NCBI RefSeq assembly: GCF_022288725.1
Contig: NZ_JAKNTA010000002.1
Span: 239,968-303,967 of the forward strand
DNA length: 64,000 nucleotides
Direction: 5' to 3'
Source: Kitasatospora sp. A2-31
GTDB taxonomy: Bacteria > Actinomycetota > Actinomycetes > Streptomycetales > Streptomycetaceae
Shown here: positions 17,345-25,437 of the stretch, piece after piece
How positions within the stretch are numbered: position 1 is the stretch's first letter
How the letters are laid out: every line of letters begins with the position of its first letter
Program-made: the position numbers and the translations under genes
Notes under the pieces: model-generated
What the model saw: only the letters and a program-made list of their open reading frames with translations
What the model was told of the DNA's origin: nothing
Database searches by the model: none

Positions 17345-17404
17345 GTGGCGTTGGAAAGAGTTGACGGTACGTCAATCCCTTTGATGAACGCCTGCGCGGG
17401 GTGA
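17345..17404 (+). CDS. possible 19-codon leader peptide
   Basis: A GTG at 17345 opens a 19-codon frame that ends in TGA at 17402-17404 and overlaps the next GTG as GTGA. The fifth codon is AGA, rare in GC-rich genomes. If transcription starts at 17345 it would be leaderless. There is no other support; it is listed because it lies directly downstream of the spacer-matching promoter region. Confidence 0.2.
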   Translation: MALERVDGTSIPLMNACAG

Positions 17405-17652
17405 GATGCCCTGCACCTTCTCCTTGCGGCGCGCATGGATGGAGTGGCCCCTTGTCCGCTGCACCCCCGGTTGTTCCAGTGCTGGTGTTGTTGGCTCTGG
17501 CGCTTGTCACCTCAGTCGCTGTCGGCTTGGTAGCCGCCCTGAGGTTGGTCAAGGAAGGCCGGTCGAACCTGGAGGCGCTGAGATCAGCGGGCAAGGCTTT
17601 TGGCGTAGCAATGACGCTCTGCGTAGCAGTGCTTGCCGTAATGCGCCTGTAG
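17401..17652 (+). CDS. small two-helix membrane protein, unknown (candidate toxin of the mini-CRISPR pair)
   Basis: An 83-residue frame starting GTG-AGA. It has a hydrophobic helix VPVLVLLALALVTSVAVGLVAAL, a charged loop RLVKEGRSNLEALRSAGK, and a second helix FGVAMTLCVAVLAVM. That fits a small inner-membrane protein, and the positive loop suggests both ends outside or a hairpin. A TTG at 17452 after GGAG is another possible start (66 residues). The first third has many A/T-ending codons, unlike neighbouring genes. It lies just after the promoter-like site matched by the mini-CRISPR spacer and before array 2. Function unknown; a membrane toxin is only a guess. Confidence 0.4.
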   Translation: MRCPAPSPCGAHGWSGPLSAAPPVVPVLVLLALALVTSVAVGLVAALRLVKEGRSNLEALRSAGKAFGVAMTLCVAVLAVMRL

Positions 17653-17869
17653 TAGCTCCATCCTGACGAGCCGGTGGGCTGGCAGATGCCGGCGGAGCGT
17701 GACCTGGGACTGCGGCGGCGCCGTGATGTGGCGATGGCTTTGGGGGGTTGCTGATAGCGGGTGTTGGAGTAGAGGGAAGTTAGACATGTTCGCTATGTCC
17801 TATATGGGTAGACTGCTGGAAGTGGCACCAAGCGTCAGCAGGTTCCGATAGAAGCGCAGGTCGGCGAGT
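17653..17869 (+). promoter_or_regulatory. leader of CRISPR array 2
   Basis: Non-coding, AT-richer stretch (for example GCTATGTCCTATATGGG at 17792-17808) before the first repeat. The final 55 bases (17815-17869) begin GCTGGAAGT and contain CAGGTC at offset 43, matching the leader of array 1 in both sequence and spacing. It should carry the promoter for the rightward array. Confidence 0.65.
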
Positions 17870-19240
17870 CTGCTCCCCGCTCGCGCGGGGATGGTCCCTC
17901 GGCACCGGCATGGCCGGATGGAACGCCGCGCTGCTCCCCGCTCGCGCGGGGATGGTCCCCCCTCTCGGCTGGCGACCTCCGACTGTTGTTGCTGCTCCCC
18001 GCTCGCGCGGGGATGGTCCCTCGGAACCGAGACCCACCGAGACCGCCGCGATCTGCTCCCCGCTCGCGCGGGGATGGTCCCGCCTGCAAGCCGACCGTGT
18101 TCACCTCGAACTACTGCTCCCCGCTCGCGCGGGGATGGTCCCGGTCCACCCGCCCTGGGTGAACATCTCGCGTACTGCTCCCCGCTCGCGCGGGGATGGT
18201 CCCTTGACCTACGCAGGCTCCAGTTGGCTCATTCCCTGCTCCCCGCTCGCGCGGGGATGGTCCCGCCTCTCGGGCCGAGATTTCCACGGGCACGCGCTGC
18301 TCCCCGCTCGCGCGGGGATGGTCCCTGACCGCCGTGGCTGCCGTGGCCGGCCTGGTCCTGCTCCCCGCTCGCGCGGGGATGGTCCCAACCACCGTCCGGG
18401 ATCCGCCGGACACCCGCGCTGCTCCCCGCTCGCGCGGGGATGGTCCCCGGAAGGCCTACCCGAACCGGCGTACCGGCTACTGCTCCCCGCTCGCGCGGGG
18501 ATGGTCCCGTCAACCCCAACGCGGCCGGCAACCTGCAGTTCTGCTCCCCGCTCGCGCGGGGATGGTCCCTGGCCACCGGCCTGGCCGCCGGGCTCGGCAA
18601 GCTGCTCCCCGCTCGCGCGGGGATGGTCCCCGTGGTGCCCGGCTGCAGGACACGGACTGTCGCTGCTCCCCGCTCGCGCGGGGATGGTCCCTGCTCCGGG
18701 AACCCGGCGACGGTCACCCCGATCTGCTCCCCGCTCGCGCGGGGATGGTCCCGGCGGCCCCACCGACTGGTTCGCGCTCGTGATCTGCTCCCCGCTCGCG
18801 CGGGGATGGTCCCGGGTAGATCCCGGAGGCCGCCCGGTGTCGGCCTGCTTTCCCGCTCGCGCGGGGATGGTCCCGCCGAGTCGGTGTCGAGCTGGATCTC
18901 GACGCGCTGCTCCCCGCTCGCGCGGGGATGGTCCCACAGGCAGGACCGCGGTGCCGACCGCATTGGCCTGCTCCCCGCTCGCGCGGGGATGGTCCCGCCG
19001 CCATGGCGCTGGTCAACGCCGGGTACTACTGCTCCCCGCTCGCGCGGGGATGGTCCCGAGCTGCGTGACGGTTGGCTCGGCACCGTGCACTGCTCCCCGC
19101 TCGCGCGGGGATGGTCCCGACGTCACGGCCAGTCGTAGCGGTGGCTCGTCCTGCTCCCCGCTCGCGCGGGGATGGTCCCCAGTCCAGACGGCGAAGAAGT
19201 AAAGCGCGCAGCTGCTCCCCGCTCGCGCGGGGATGGTCCC
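17870..19240 (+). CRISPR. type I-E CRISPR array 2, 23 repeats, 22 spacers
   Basis: Same 29-base repeat as array 1 but in plus orientation, with 32-base spacers throughout (61-base period). The leader end is at 17870. One internal repeat (18846-18874) is altered in its first positions; all others, including the last at 19212-19240, are consensus. No spacer was seen to recur within the array or in array 1. It has no cas genes of its own beside it and must rely on the operon at 2594-11913. Confidence 0.98.
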
Positions 19241-19959
19241 CCCGGTGGCGGCCGACGCGACCCCGCTGAGAGCCCGTGGGCGCCTGAACAGGAACACGCG
19301 ACGTCTGCGACGCGGACTGCCTGGTCACGCCGGCCAGTGGATGCCCCGAGCGGGCGGGTCACCCTCGGGGCGTACCGGCCAGTGAGGTGGCCGACGGCGA
19401 CCTCGGGTGGTGGGTGGGCAGGGCGACACCGGGGTCGGTTCGGGGCGATGGAGCGGCGGACAGCCTGCCCCGACGAAGGACGTGTGCAACGGGCGGAACG
19501 AAGGCCACGGCCGGACAAGGGCTTACCGCCAAGGCTTCGTCAAGACGGCCTTCGACCACGTCAAGGAAGCGTCAGGGCGGGTGCACGGAGGGTCGGCCGC
19601 ACCTAGCGTGAGCTGCGAAGAACGGTTCGCCGCTCGGGCGTGGGGCCTGGCGGCGAACCGTTCGCCGGACCCCGACCCCGGCGGGTTCCCCCGGGGATGG
19701 TTGGGCGGCCAGTGGAAACAGGGGGAGGGGCGCACGGCGACGCCAACGGGGACGTCGGGCGGTACGGCTACCGTGGAGATCGCGGGTCGTGCCGACCGTC
19801 CGGCTCCCTGCGTCGGGCGCCCCCTCGCTGGTCCCGGCCGCTGTCGGTACCGCCGGGCGTGGTGGACCGCCGCGCGCCTGAGCGCCGACACCTGCGCAGC
19901 GAGCACTGCCCTCCCGGTGCGGTCGACGGCAACCGTCACCACCTTCCGCGAAATGGGTC
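19241..19959. other. no recognisable gene
   Basis: About 700 bases after array 2 with several open frames on both strands, as expected of GC-rich DNA, but none with a recognisable product or a convincing start. It may be decayed coding sequence linked to the pseudogene that follows. Confidence 0.4.
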
Positions 19960-20340
19960 AGCCGTCGCTCCCGGGTGGTCGACGGCGGTGCAGGAGGTGG
20001 CCGTGGGCGGCCTCGGAGTGGGTGACCACGTAGACGTCGATGTCGTCCCCGGAACCCTCGTTGATGGACTCCCCGGTTCCGCGGCTGAACAGGCCCTTGA
20101 GGCGGCTGCCCGCGGGTGGCGCCGATGGCGATCTGGGTGGCGTTGACCTGCCGGGCGACCGCCAGGACCGCCTGCGCCGGGTCGTCGCCGGAGACCGCGT
20201 GCCGGCCCGGCCGAGGCTCTCCACCAGGGCGCGCCGGTGGGCCAGCACCCGCGGTGAGGTACCGGTCAGCCCGTCGTCGCGGGCGACGTGGACGGCCAGG
20301 CGCTCGCCGCCGGTGCCGCGGGAGTCCGTGCGCTTGGCGA
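19960..20340 (-). pseudogene. KdpD-like/universal stress domain remnant
   Basis: Pieces of the universal-stress-like domain of actinobacterial KdpD sensor kinases are visible on the minus strand but in different frames. GERLAVHVARDDGLTG and HRRALVESLG lie in one frame; then VSGDDPAQAVLAVARQVNAT and QIAIGATRG in another; then SRLKGLFSRGTGES and DIDVYVVTHSEAAHG back in the first. At least two frameshifts separate them. The rest of KdpD (ATP-binding N-terminus and kinase) is missing. It is a decayed fragment. Confidence 0.7.
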
Positions 20341-20532
20341 ACTGACCGTACGGCCGGCAGACCCAGCCCCGGCACACAGGGGCGCGCCATGTCCGCCGGA
20401 GCCACCGTGCCCAGGCGCACTGGGCCCATTGGCCGCTGGTCGGCCCGATGGACCCTGTGCCTGGGGCGTGCGGCGGGTGGAGAGTGAAGACGGGGATTCC
20501 CCCACGGGCCCGTTCGAGGAGGAGTGAGGGCG

Positions 20533-21228
20533 ATGCAGCACCGCAGTGTGAGTGACGTGATGACCCGTGAAGTCGTCACCGCCCGGCCGGACACGCCGTT
20601 CAAGGAGATCGCGGCGCTGTTCCACCGCAACGACATCACCGCGATCCCGGTCCTCGACGAGCAGGGGCGGCCGCTCGGCATGGTGTCCGAGGCCGACCTG
20701 ATCCGCAAGGCGGCCGTGCTGCCCGACCCGGAGGGCCGCTACCCGGGCCGCTGGCTGGACGCGAAGGACCGCGCCCGCGCCGAGGCCGAGACGGCCGGCG
20801 GGCTGATGACCAGCCCCGCCGTCACCGCCCGTCCCGGCTGGTCGGTCCCCGAGGCCGCCCGCGTCATGGACAAGCACAAGGTCAAGCGGCTGCCCGTGGT
20901 CGACGAGGTCGGCCGCGTGGTCGGCATCGTCAGCCGCCGGGACCTGTTGCAGGTGTTCCTTCGGCACGACGCGGCCATCCGGGAGGAGATCAACCACGAC
21001 GTGCTGGGACAGACCCTCTGGCTCGCCCCCGGTGACGTCCGGGTGGCCGTGCAGGGCGGGGTCGTCACGCTGCAGGGGAGGCTGCCGCGCCGCAGCCTGA
21101 TCCCGATCGCCGAACGGCTCTGCCGCGCTGTGGACGGTGTGGTCGCCGTCCATGCGTCCCTCGACTGGGCCGAGGACGACACCGAGTCCCGGCTCGAACA
21201 CCCCCGCGCCTACCACGCGGCGTCGTAG
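20533..21228 (+). CDS. CBS-pair and BON domain protein
   Basis: Protein of 231 residues with two CBS motifs (VSDVMTREVVTARPDTPFKEI, then GLMTSPAVTARPGWSVPEAA), each followed by a VVD..G.VVGIVSRRDLL-type strand, and a C-terminal BON domain (VRVAVQGGVVTLQGRLPRRS). CBS pairs bind adenosine nucleotides and BON domains bind phospholipid or partner proteins. Such proteins are common in stress and hypoxia regions of Streptomyces. ATG at 20533 is preceded by GGAGGAGTGAGG; a GTG at 20524 is possible. The next gene is a paralogue six bases downstream. Confidence 0.9.
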   Translation: MQHRSVSDVMTREVVTARPDTPFKEIAALFHRNDITAIPVLDEQGRPLGMVSEADLIRKAAVLPDPEGRYPGRWLDAKDRARAEAETAGGLMTSPAVTARPGWSVPEAARVMDKHKVKRLPVVDEVGRVVGIVSRRDLLQVFLRHDAAIREEINHDVLGQTLWLAPGDVRVAVQGGVVTLQGRLPRRSLIPIAERLCRAVDGVVAVHASLDWAEDDTESRLEHPRAYHAAS

Positions 21229-21234
21229 GAGGCC

Positions 21235-21840
21235 ATGATGACCAGCACGCCGAGCACCGTCGCCGACGTGATGACCCACGCCGTGGTCGCCGTCGGCCGC
21301 GACGCGGACTTCCGCGAGGTCGCCGAGACCCTGCAGCGCTGGCAGGTCAGCGCCATCCCCGTGCTGACCGGCGACGGCCGGGTGATCGGCGTGGTCTCCG
21401 ACGCCGACCTGCTGACCGCCCGGGCCCGGGACGGCGAGCGCGCGGACGCCCTGACCGCCGGGCGGATGATGTCCGTCCCCGCGGTCACCGTGCACCCTGG
21501 CAGCCCGCTCAACGAGGCCGCCCGGGCGATGGCCCGCGGCCACCTCAAGCGGCTCCCGGTCGTCGACGAGGAGGACTACCTGGTCGGCATCGTCAGCCGC
21601 GGCGACCTCCTGAAGGTCTACCTCGGCGACGACCGCGAACTCGCCGACCGCGTCCGCTTCGAACTCGTCGCCACCCTCGGCCCGCTCGCCGCCGTGGACA
21701 CCGACGTCCGCTCCGAGAACGGCCGGATCACCCTCTCCGGCGACCTGCCCGACACCGTCTCCGCGCCCGTCATGGAACGCCTGGTGCGCTCCGTGCCCGG
21801 AGTGGTGGGAGTCGAGTTCCGGCTCGCCGCGCCCGCCTGA
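21235..21840 (+). CDS. CBS-pair and BON domain protein, second copy
   Basis: Protein of 201 residues, paralogue of the preceding gene. CBS motifs are [21 protein letters not shown] and [20 protein letters not shown] with [18 protein letters not shown]; the BON part is short ([19 protein letters not shown]). AGGAGG lies inside the stop of the first gene, so the pair is one operon and coupled. It is shorter than its neighbour because the inter-CBS linker is smaller. Confidence 0.9.
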   Translation: MMTSTPSTVADVMTHAVVAVGRDADFREVAETLQRWQVSAIPVLTGDGRVIGVVSDADLLTARARDGERADALTAGRMMSVPAVTVHPGSPLNEAARAMARGHLKRLPVVDEEDYLVGIVSRGDLLKVYLGDDRELADRVRFELVATLGPLAAVDTDVRSENGRITLSGDLPDTVSAPVMERLVRSVPGVVGVEFRLAAPA

Positions 21841-21984
21841 CAGTACGGACGGGAGGCGCACCACGTCGACGACCCGGAAGAAGAGCCGCGACAGCCGCAG
21901 CTACCCGGCGCCGTGCCGCGCACCGCCGGCTCCCGACCGGTCGGCCGGCGGAGGCCGCGGCTGTCGGTGTCCGCCCGCGAGCGC

Positions 21985-22400
21985 CGGTCGCCGAGGTGAT
22001 GGGCTCCTCCGGATCGGGCAAGACCACCCTGCTCAACTGCCTCTCCGGCCTGGAGGACATCGACGCCGGCCGGGTCGAGGTGGACGGCCGCGACCTGTCC
22101 GCCATGTCCGACGCGGAGCGGACCGAGCACCGAGCACCGGGCGCGGGCGATGGGCTTCGTCTTCCAGAGCCGCCGAGAACGTCGAACTCCCGCTGCTGCT
22201 CACCGGAACGCCGCCGCGCGAGGCCCGGGCCCGCGCCGAGGCGATGCTCGAACGGGTCGGGCTCGGCCGCCGGGTCTCGCACCGGCCCAGCGAACCCTCC
22301 GGTGGCGAGCAGCAACGCGTCACCATCGCCCGCGCCCTGGCCGCCCGGCCCGCCGTGGTCTGGGCCGAGGAGCCGACCGGCAACGCCCCTCGCCCGGCCC
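21985..22400 (+). pseudogene. broken ABC transporter ATP-binding protein (LolD/MacB type)
   Basis: Walker A ([18 protein letters not shown]) and [18 protein letters not shown] are in one frame. MGFVFQS (Q loop) continues in a second frame. [32 protein letters not shown], with signature and Walker B region ([10 protein letters not shown]), is in a third frame. The N-terminus before Walker A and everything after EPTGN are missing. With two frameshifts and both ends lost it cannot be functional. The permease partner is absent. Confidence 0.8.
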
Positions 22401-22554
22401 CCGCTCACGCCTGCCGATGCCAGCAGAGGGGTTCTGGTCGCCCGCCGCGACCGCGGCGCGGACAATGGCCGCGAGGGGGCCAGGACGAGGGACAGGCTTC
22501 GCGGCCACGGTGCACCGGGGCCGTACCGGGGCCCGGGAAGACGAGGAGGAAGCC

Positions 22555-23835
22555 GTGCCGGTGTGGCATCTGCGAGACTTCCACGACGACGACCTGGACC
22601 AGGCGATCCAGCTGTGGGACCAGGGCCGACAAGCCGACCTCTCCCTCCCCGTCTTCCCGGTCTCCGACGTCGTCGCCGCGGCCCGCGGGGGCCAGCCGGC
22701 CGTGGTCGCACTGGTCGGGGAAGAGCTGGTCGGCATGGCGGTCGCCCGCGCCGAGGGCGAACGCGGATGGATCATGATCGTCGCCTTGTCCGCAGCGTGG
22801 CGCAACCGTGGTCTGGGCAGCACGTTGATCGCTCAGATCGAACAGCGTCTGCGGGTGCGGGGAGTGCGGCGGTTCAGCGCGGTCCTCATCCCCGGCTCGA
22901 CCGGGACGGCGGCCCTGGAGAACTCCGGCTACCGGCAGGTGACCGGTCTGGTCTACTACGAGAAGCTGGAACACCTGGGTGCGGGAGACGCGGGGCTGCT
23001 CGCCCAGCTCGGCGGCCGGGTCATGCCGCGGGGGCTGTGGGAGCGGCTCGCGGGTATGCACGCGGCCAAGGACGCCATCGAGAAACGGATCGTGCTCCCA
23101 CTCGCAGAACCGGAGGTGGCCGAGCGTTACGGCGTCCGTCCCCCCAAAGCGGTCATTCTCTTCGGTCCACCCGGAACCGGGAAGACCACGTTCGCCAAGG
23201 CGGTCGCCTCACGGCTGGGCTGGCCGTTCGTGGAACTGTTCCCCTCACGCCTGGCCGCCGACGCCGACGGGGCTCTCGCGGCCTCCCTGCGCGAGGCCTT
23301 CGCAGACCTGGCCGAACTCGACAACGTGCTGCTCTTCATCGACGAGGTCGAGGAGATCGCCGCTGCCCGCTCCGGCACCGCCGTCGACCCCGGACACGGT
23401 GTCACCAATGAACTCCTCAAGCTCATCCCGGCGTTCCGCGACCACGACGACCGGCTGCTCATCTGCGCCACCAACTCGCTGCGCACCCTCGACCCGGCGT
23501 TCCTGCGCCCGGGCCGCTTCGACTACATCATCCCCGTCGGCCCGCCCGACTCCGCTGCGCGCGAGGCGATCTGGCGCCGCTACCTCGGGCCCGCCGCACA
23601 GCGGGTCGATCTCGACGAGTTGGTCACCGCCAGCGAGATGTTCACCCCCGCCGACATCGAGGACGCCGCCCGCAAGGGCTCCCAGCAGGCCTTCGAGAAG
23701 GAGATCACCCACCGCGCCGGGATCCCCGCCGGGACCGACGACTTCCTCGCGGCGATCGCCGCCACACGCCCCACCCTCACAGCGCAGGCCCTGGCCACCT
23801 TCAACGAGGACATCGAGCGCCACGTCCGGACCTGA
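22555..23835 (+). CDS. GNAT acetyltransferase fused to AAA+ ATPase
   Basis: Protein of 426 residues. Residues 1-145 are a GNAT fold with acetyl-CoA loop RNRGLG in [15 protein letters not shown] and the VYYEKL C-terminal strand. Residues 180-420 are a single AAA+ module of the p97/FtsH/proteasomal-ATPase type: Walker A GPPGTGKT, Walker [10 protein letters not shown], sensor/arginine-finger region [18 protein letters not shown]. The GTG at 22555 is preceded by GAGGAGGA. The pairing of acetyltransferase and AAA+ unfoldase in one chain is unusual. It may couple acetylation to remodelling of a target protein; the substrate is unknown. Confidence 0.85.
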   Translation: MPVWHLRDFHDDDLDQAIQLWDQGRQADLSLPVFPVSDVVAAARGGQPAVVALVGEELVGMAVARAEGERGWIMIVALSAAWRNRGLGSTLIAQIEQRLRVRGVRRFSAVLIPGSTGTAALENSGYRQVTGLVYYEKLEHLGAGDAGLLAQLGGRVMPRGLWERLAGMHAAKDAIEKRIVLPLAEPEVAERYGVRPPKAVILFGPPGTGKTTFAKAVASRLGWPFVELFPSRLAADADGALAASLREAFADLAELDNVLLFIDEVEEIAAARSGTAVDPGHGVTNELLKLIPAFRDHDDRLLICATNSLRTLDPAFLRPGRFDYIIPVGPPDSAAREAIWRRYLGPAAQRVDLDELVTASEMFTPADIEDAARKGSQQAFEKEITHRAGIPAGTDDFLAAIAATRPTLTAQALATFNEDIERHVRT

Positions 23836-24150
23836 GACCGGCGGACGCCGCAGCCGCAGGCCCGACGCGCCGCGCGGTTCCGGACGGTGCAGGCTGAAAC
23901 CGCAGCACGCCGCAGGATGTCCCGGCGGCGGGCGTCCAGTGGCCCGGCGGGCAGCATCAGCGCGAGTGGCGCAGTACTGGTGGACGGGTTCGGACCCGCG
24001 TCCTCGCCGCCGACATCTCCGGCCGGACGGGCGACGACCGGACACCCGAGCAGACACGGTACGCCTGCCCGGACCACCGGAGACGAGGCGTTCGGGAAGG
24101 CACACGGTCACCGGGCCGGGCCACGACAGGTCGCCGTGCCTGCCGGCAGC
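23836..24150. other. no gene seen, convergent intergenic region
   Basis: Lies between the convergent GNAT-AAA and ApbE genes. No convincing gene or strong hairpin was found. Confidence 0.4.
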
Positions 24151-24915
24151 TCAGCACCAGTCGGCCGGTCCGCTCGGCGGGAGGCGACGGGGCAGGCCGT
24201 CGGTCCAGCGCTTGGTGCCGTCCGGCAGGACGGCGAGGGCCTCGACGTCGGGCCGCCCGGAGACCCAGGAGAGGGCACGGGCCGGGCCCATGGCGAAGGC
24301 GGCGGTGGTCCAGGCGTCCGTGCGGGTGATACCGATGCCCGGGCCGGTGACCAGGGTCAACGAGGCAAGACCGGTCGCAGGGCGCCCCGTGTGCGGGTCC
24401 AGGATGTGCGGGCCGCGCTCGGCGGTGCCGGAAGTGGCCACCGCGAGACCGCTGCCGCCCAGGACGGCGGCGAGCCGGCCGGCCTGCAGGGGGTGTGCGA
24501 CACCGATCCGCCACGGGCCGCCGGCGGTCTGCACGTCCCCGCCGCCGCTGACGCAGAAGTGCCGGGACCCGGCGGCGTGGAGCAGCCGGGCGGCCTCCTC
24601 GACCGCCCAGCCCTTGACCCAGCCGCTGGGGTCGAGGCGGCCGCCGGGCCGCTCGGTGAAGTAGCCGTCGGTCTGCTCGGCCACTTCGCGGCAGGCGGCC
24701 AGCACCTCGCGGACCTCCGGGGTGCAGTCGTCGGGGCTGAGTTCGCCGCGGTCGAGGCGGCTGATGTCGCTGTCTGCCCGGTAGGTGGAGAAGACCGCGT
24801 CGATGTGATGCAGCCGGTCGGTGATGTCCCGGAGGACGGCGGGGGTGTCCGGGCAGGGGTCGCGGACGGTGATCGAGAAGACGGTTCCCATGACGGGTTC
24901 GGTGTGGCGCAGCAC
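24151..24915 (-). CDS. apbE: FAD:protein FMN transferase ApbE
   Basis: ApbE, 254 residues, which transfers FMN from FAD onto a Thr/Ser of target proteins. Family motifs are MGTVFSITV at the start, STYRADSDISRL, GRLDPSGWVKGWAVE, GGGDVQTAG, HILDPHTGRPATG and the metal-site TDAWTTAAFAMG. No lipobox or signal peptide is visible, so it may act in the cytoplasm or the start may be different. It begins with GTG seven bases after the FMN-binding protein gene, its likely substrate. Confidence 0.92.
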   Translation of the reverse strand: MLRHTEPVMGTVFSITVRDPCPDTPAVLRDITDRLHHIDAVFSTYRADSDISRLDRGELSPDDCTPEVREVLAACREVAEQTDGYFTERPGGRLDPSGWVKGWAVEEAARLLHAAGSRHFCVSGGGDVQTAGGPWRIGVAHPLQAGRLAAVLGGSGLAVATSGTAERGPHILDPHTGRPATGLASLTLVTGPGIGITRTDAWTTAAFAMGPARALSWVSGRPDVEALAVLPDGTKRWTDGLPRRLPPSGPADWC

Positions 24916-24921
24916 GGCGGC

Positions 24922-25419
24922 TCAGCGCCCGGCCTGGTCGAGGGCGCTCTGCAGGGAGCGGATGTAGCCCTCGCTGGTGAAGGTCGCACCGCTGATCACG
25001 TCGATCGCGGCGCTCTGGGCGGCTATCGCCTCCCGGTTCAGCAACGGCAGGGCAGAGCCGTTGATCTCCCGGTCCCGACGGTCCTCCGTCGGGTACCTGA
25101 TCACGTCGACGGCGGTGATCCGGCTGCCGGAAAGGGTCACCTGGACCTGTACCGGTCCGTAGCGGGTGTTCGCCGCGTTGCCGGTGACCTTCCGCGTCCC
25201 GCCCGAGCCGGTCGCCGACGACGACGGCCCCGTCCCGCCGTTCGCTCCTGCGGCACCCGCGGAGGGCGAGGCCGCATCCGACGGGTCGGCGGCGCCGGGC
25301 GTGTTGCTCCCGCCGGAGCCGATGACCGCCGTCGGACCGGCGGCCTGGTGGGGCTTCAGGGACAGCAGCAGGATGATTCCGGCCGTGGTGGCGGCGCTGC
25401 TGACGACGGCTCGGCGCAT
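24922..25419 (-). CDS. exported FMN-binding (flavinylated) protein
   Basis: Protein of 165 residues. An N-terminal hydrophobic segment (AATTAGIILLLSL) acts as signal or anchor, followed by a Ser/Gly/Ala-rich linker (residues 30-75) and an FMN_bind domain with YGPVQVQVTLSGSRITAVDVIRYP. The site ISGATFTS is the ApbE flavinylation motif; Thr in SGAT would carry FMN. It sits between apbE and a membrane flavoprotein on the same strand, suggesting an extracytoplasmic electron relay fed by that flavoprotein. Confidence 0.88.
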   Translation of the reverse strand: MRRAVVSSAATTAGIILLLSLKPHQAAGPTAVIGSGGSNTPGAADPSDAASPSAGAAGANGGTGPSSSATGSGGTRKVTGNAANTRYGPVQVQVTLSGSRITAVDVIRYPTEDRRDREINGSALPLLNREAIAAQSAAIDVISGATFTSEGYIRSLQSALDQAGR

Positions 25420-25437
25420 GGAGGGCGCTCCTCGGGA

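Noticed and set aside
17835..19328. Long open frames across array 2
   Set aside because: Same reason: repeat-driven frames in a CRISPR array.
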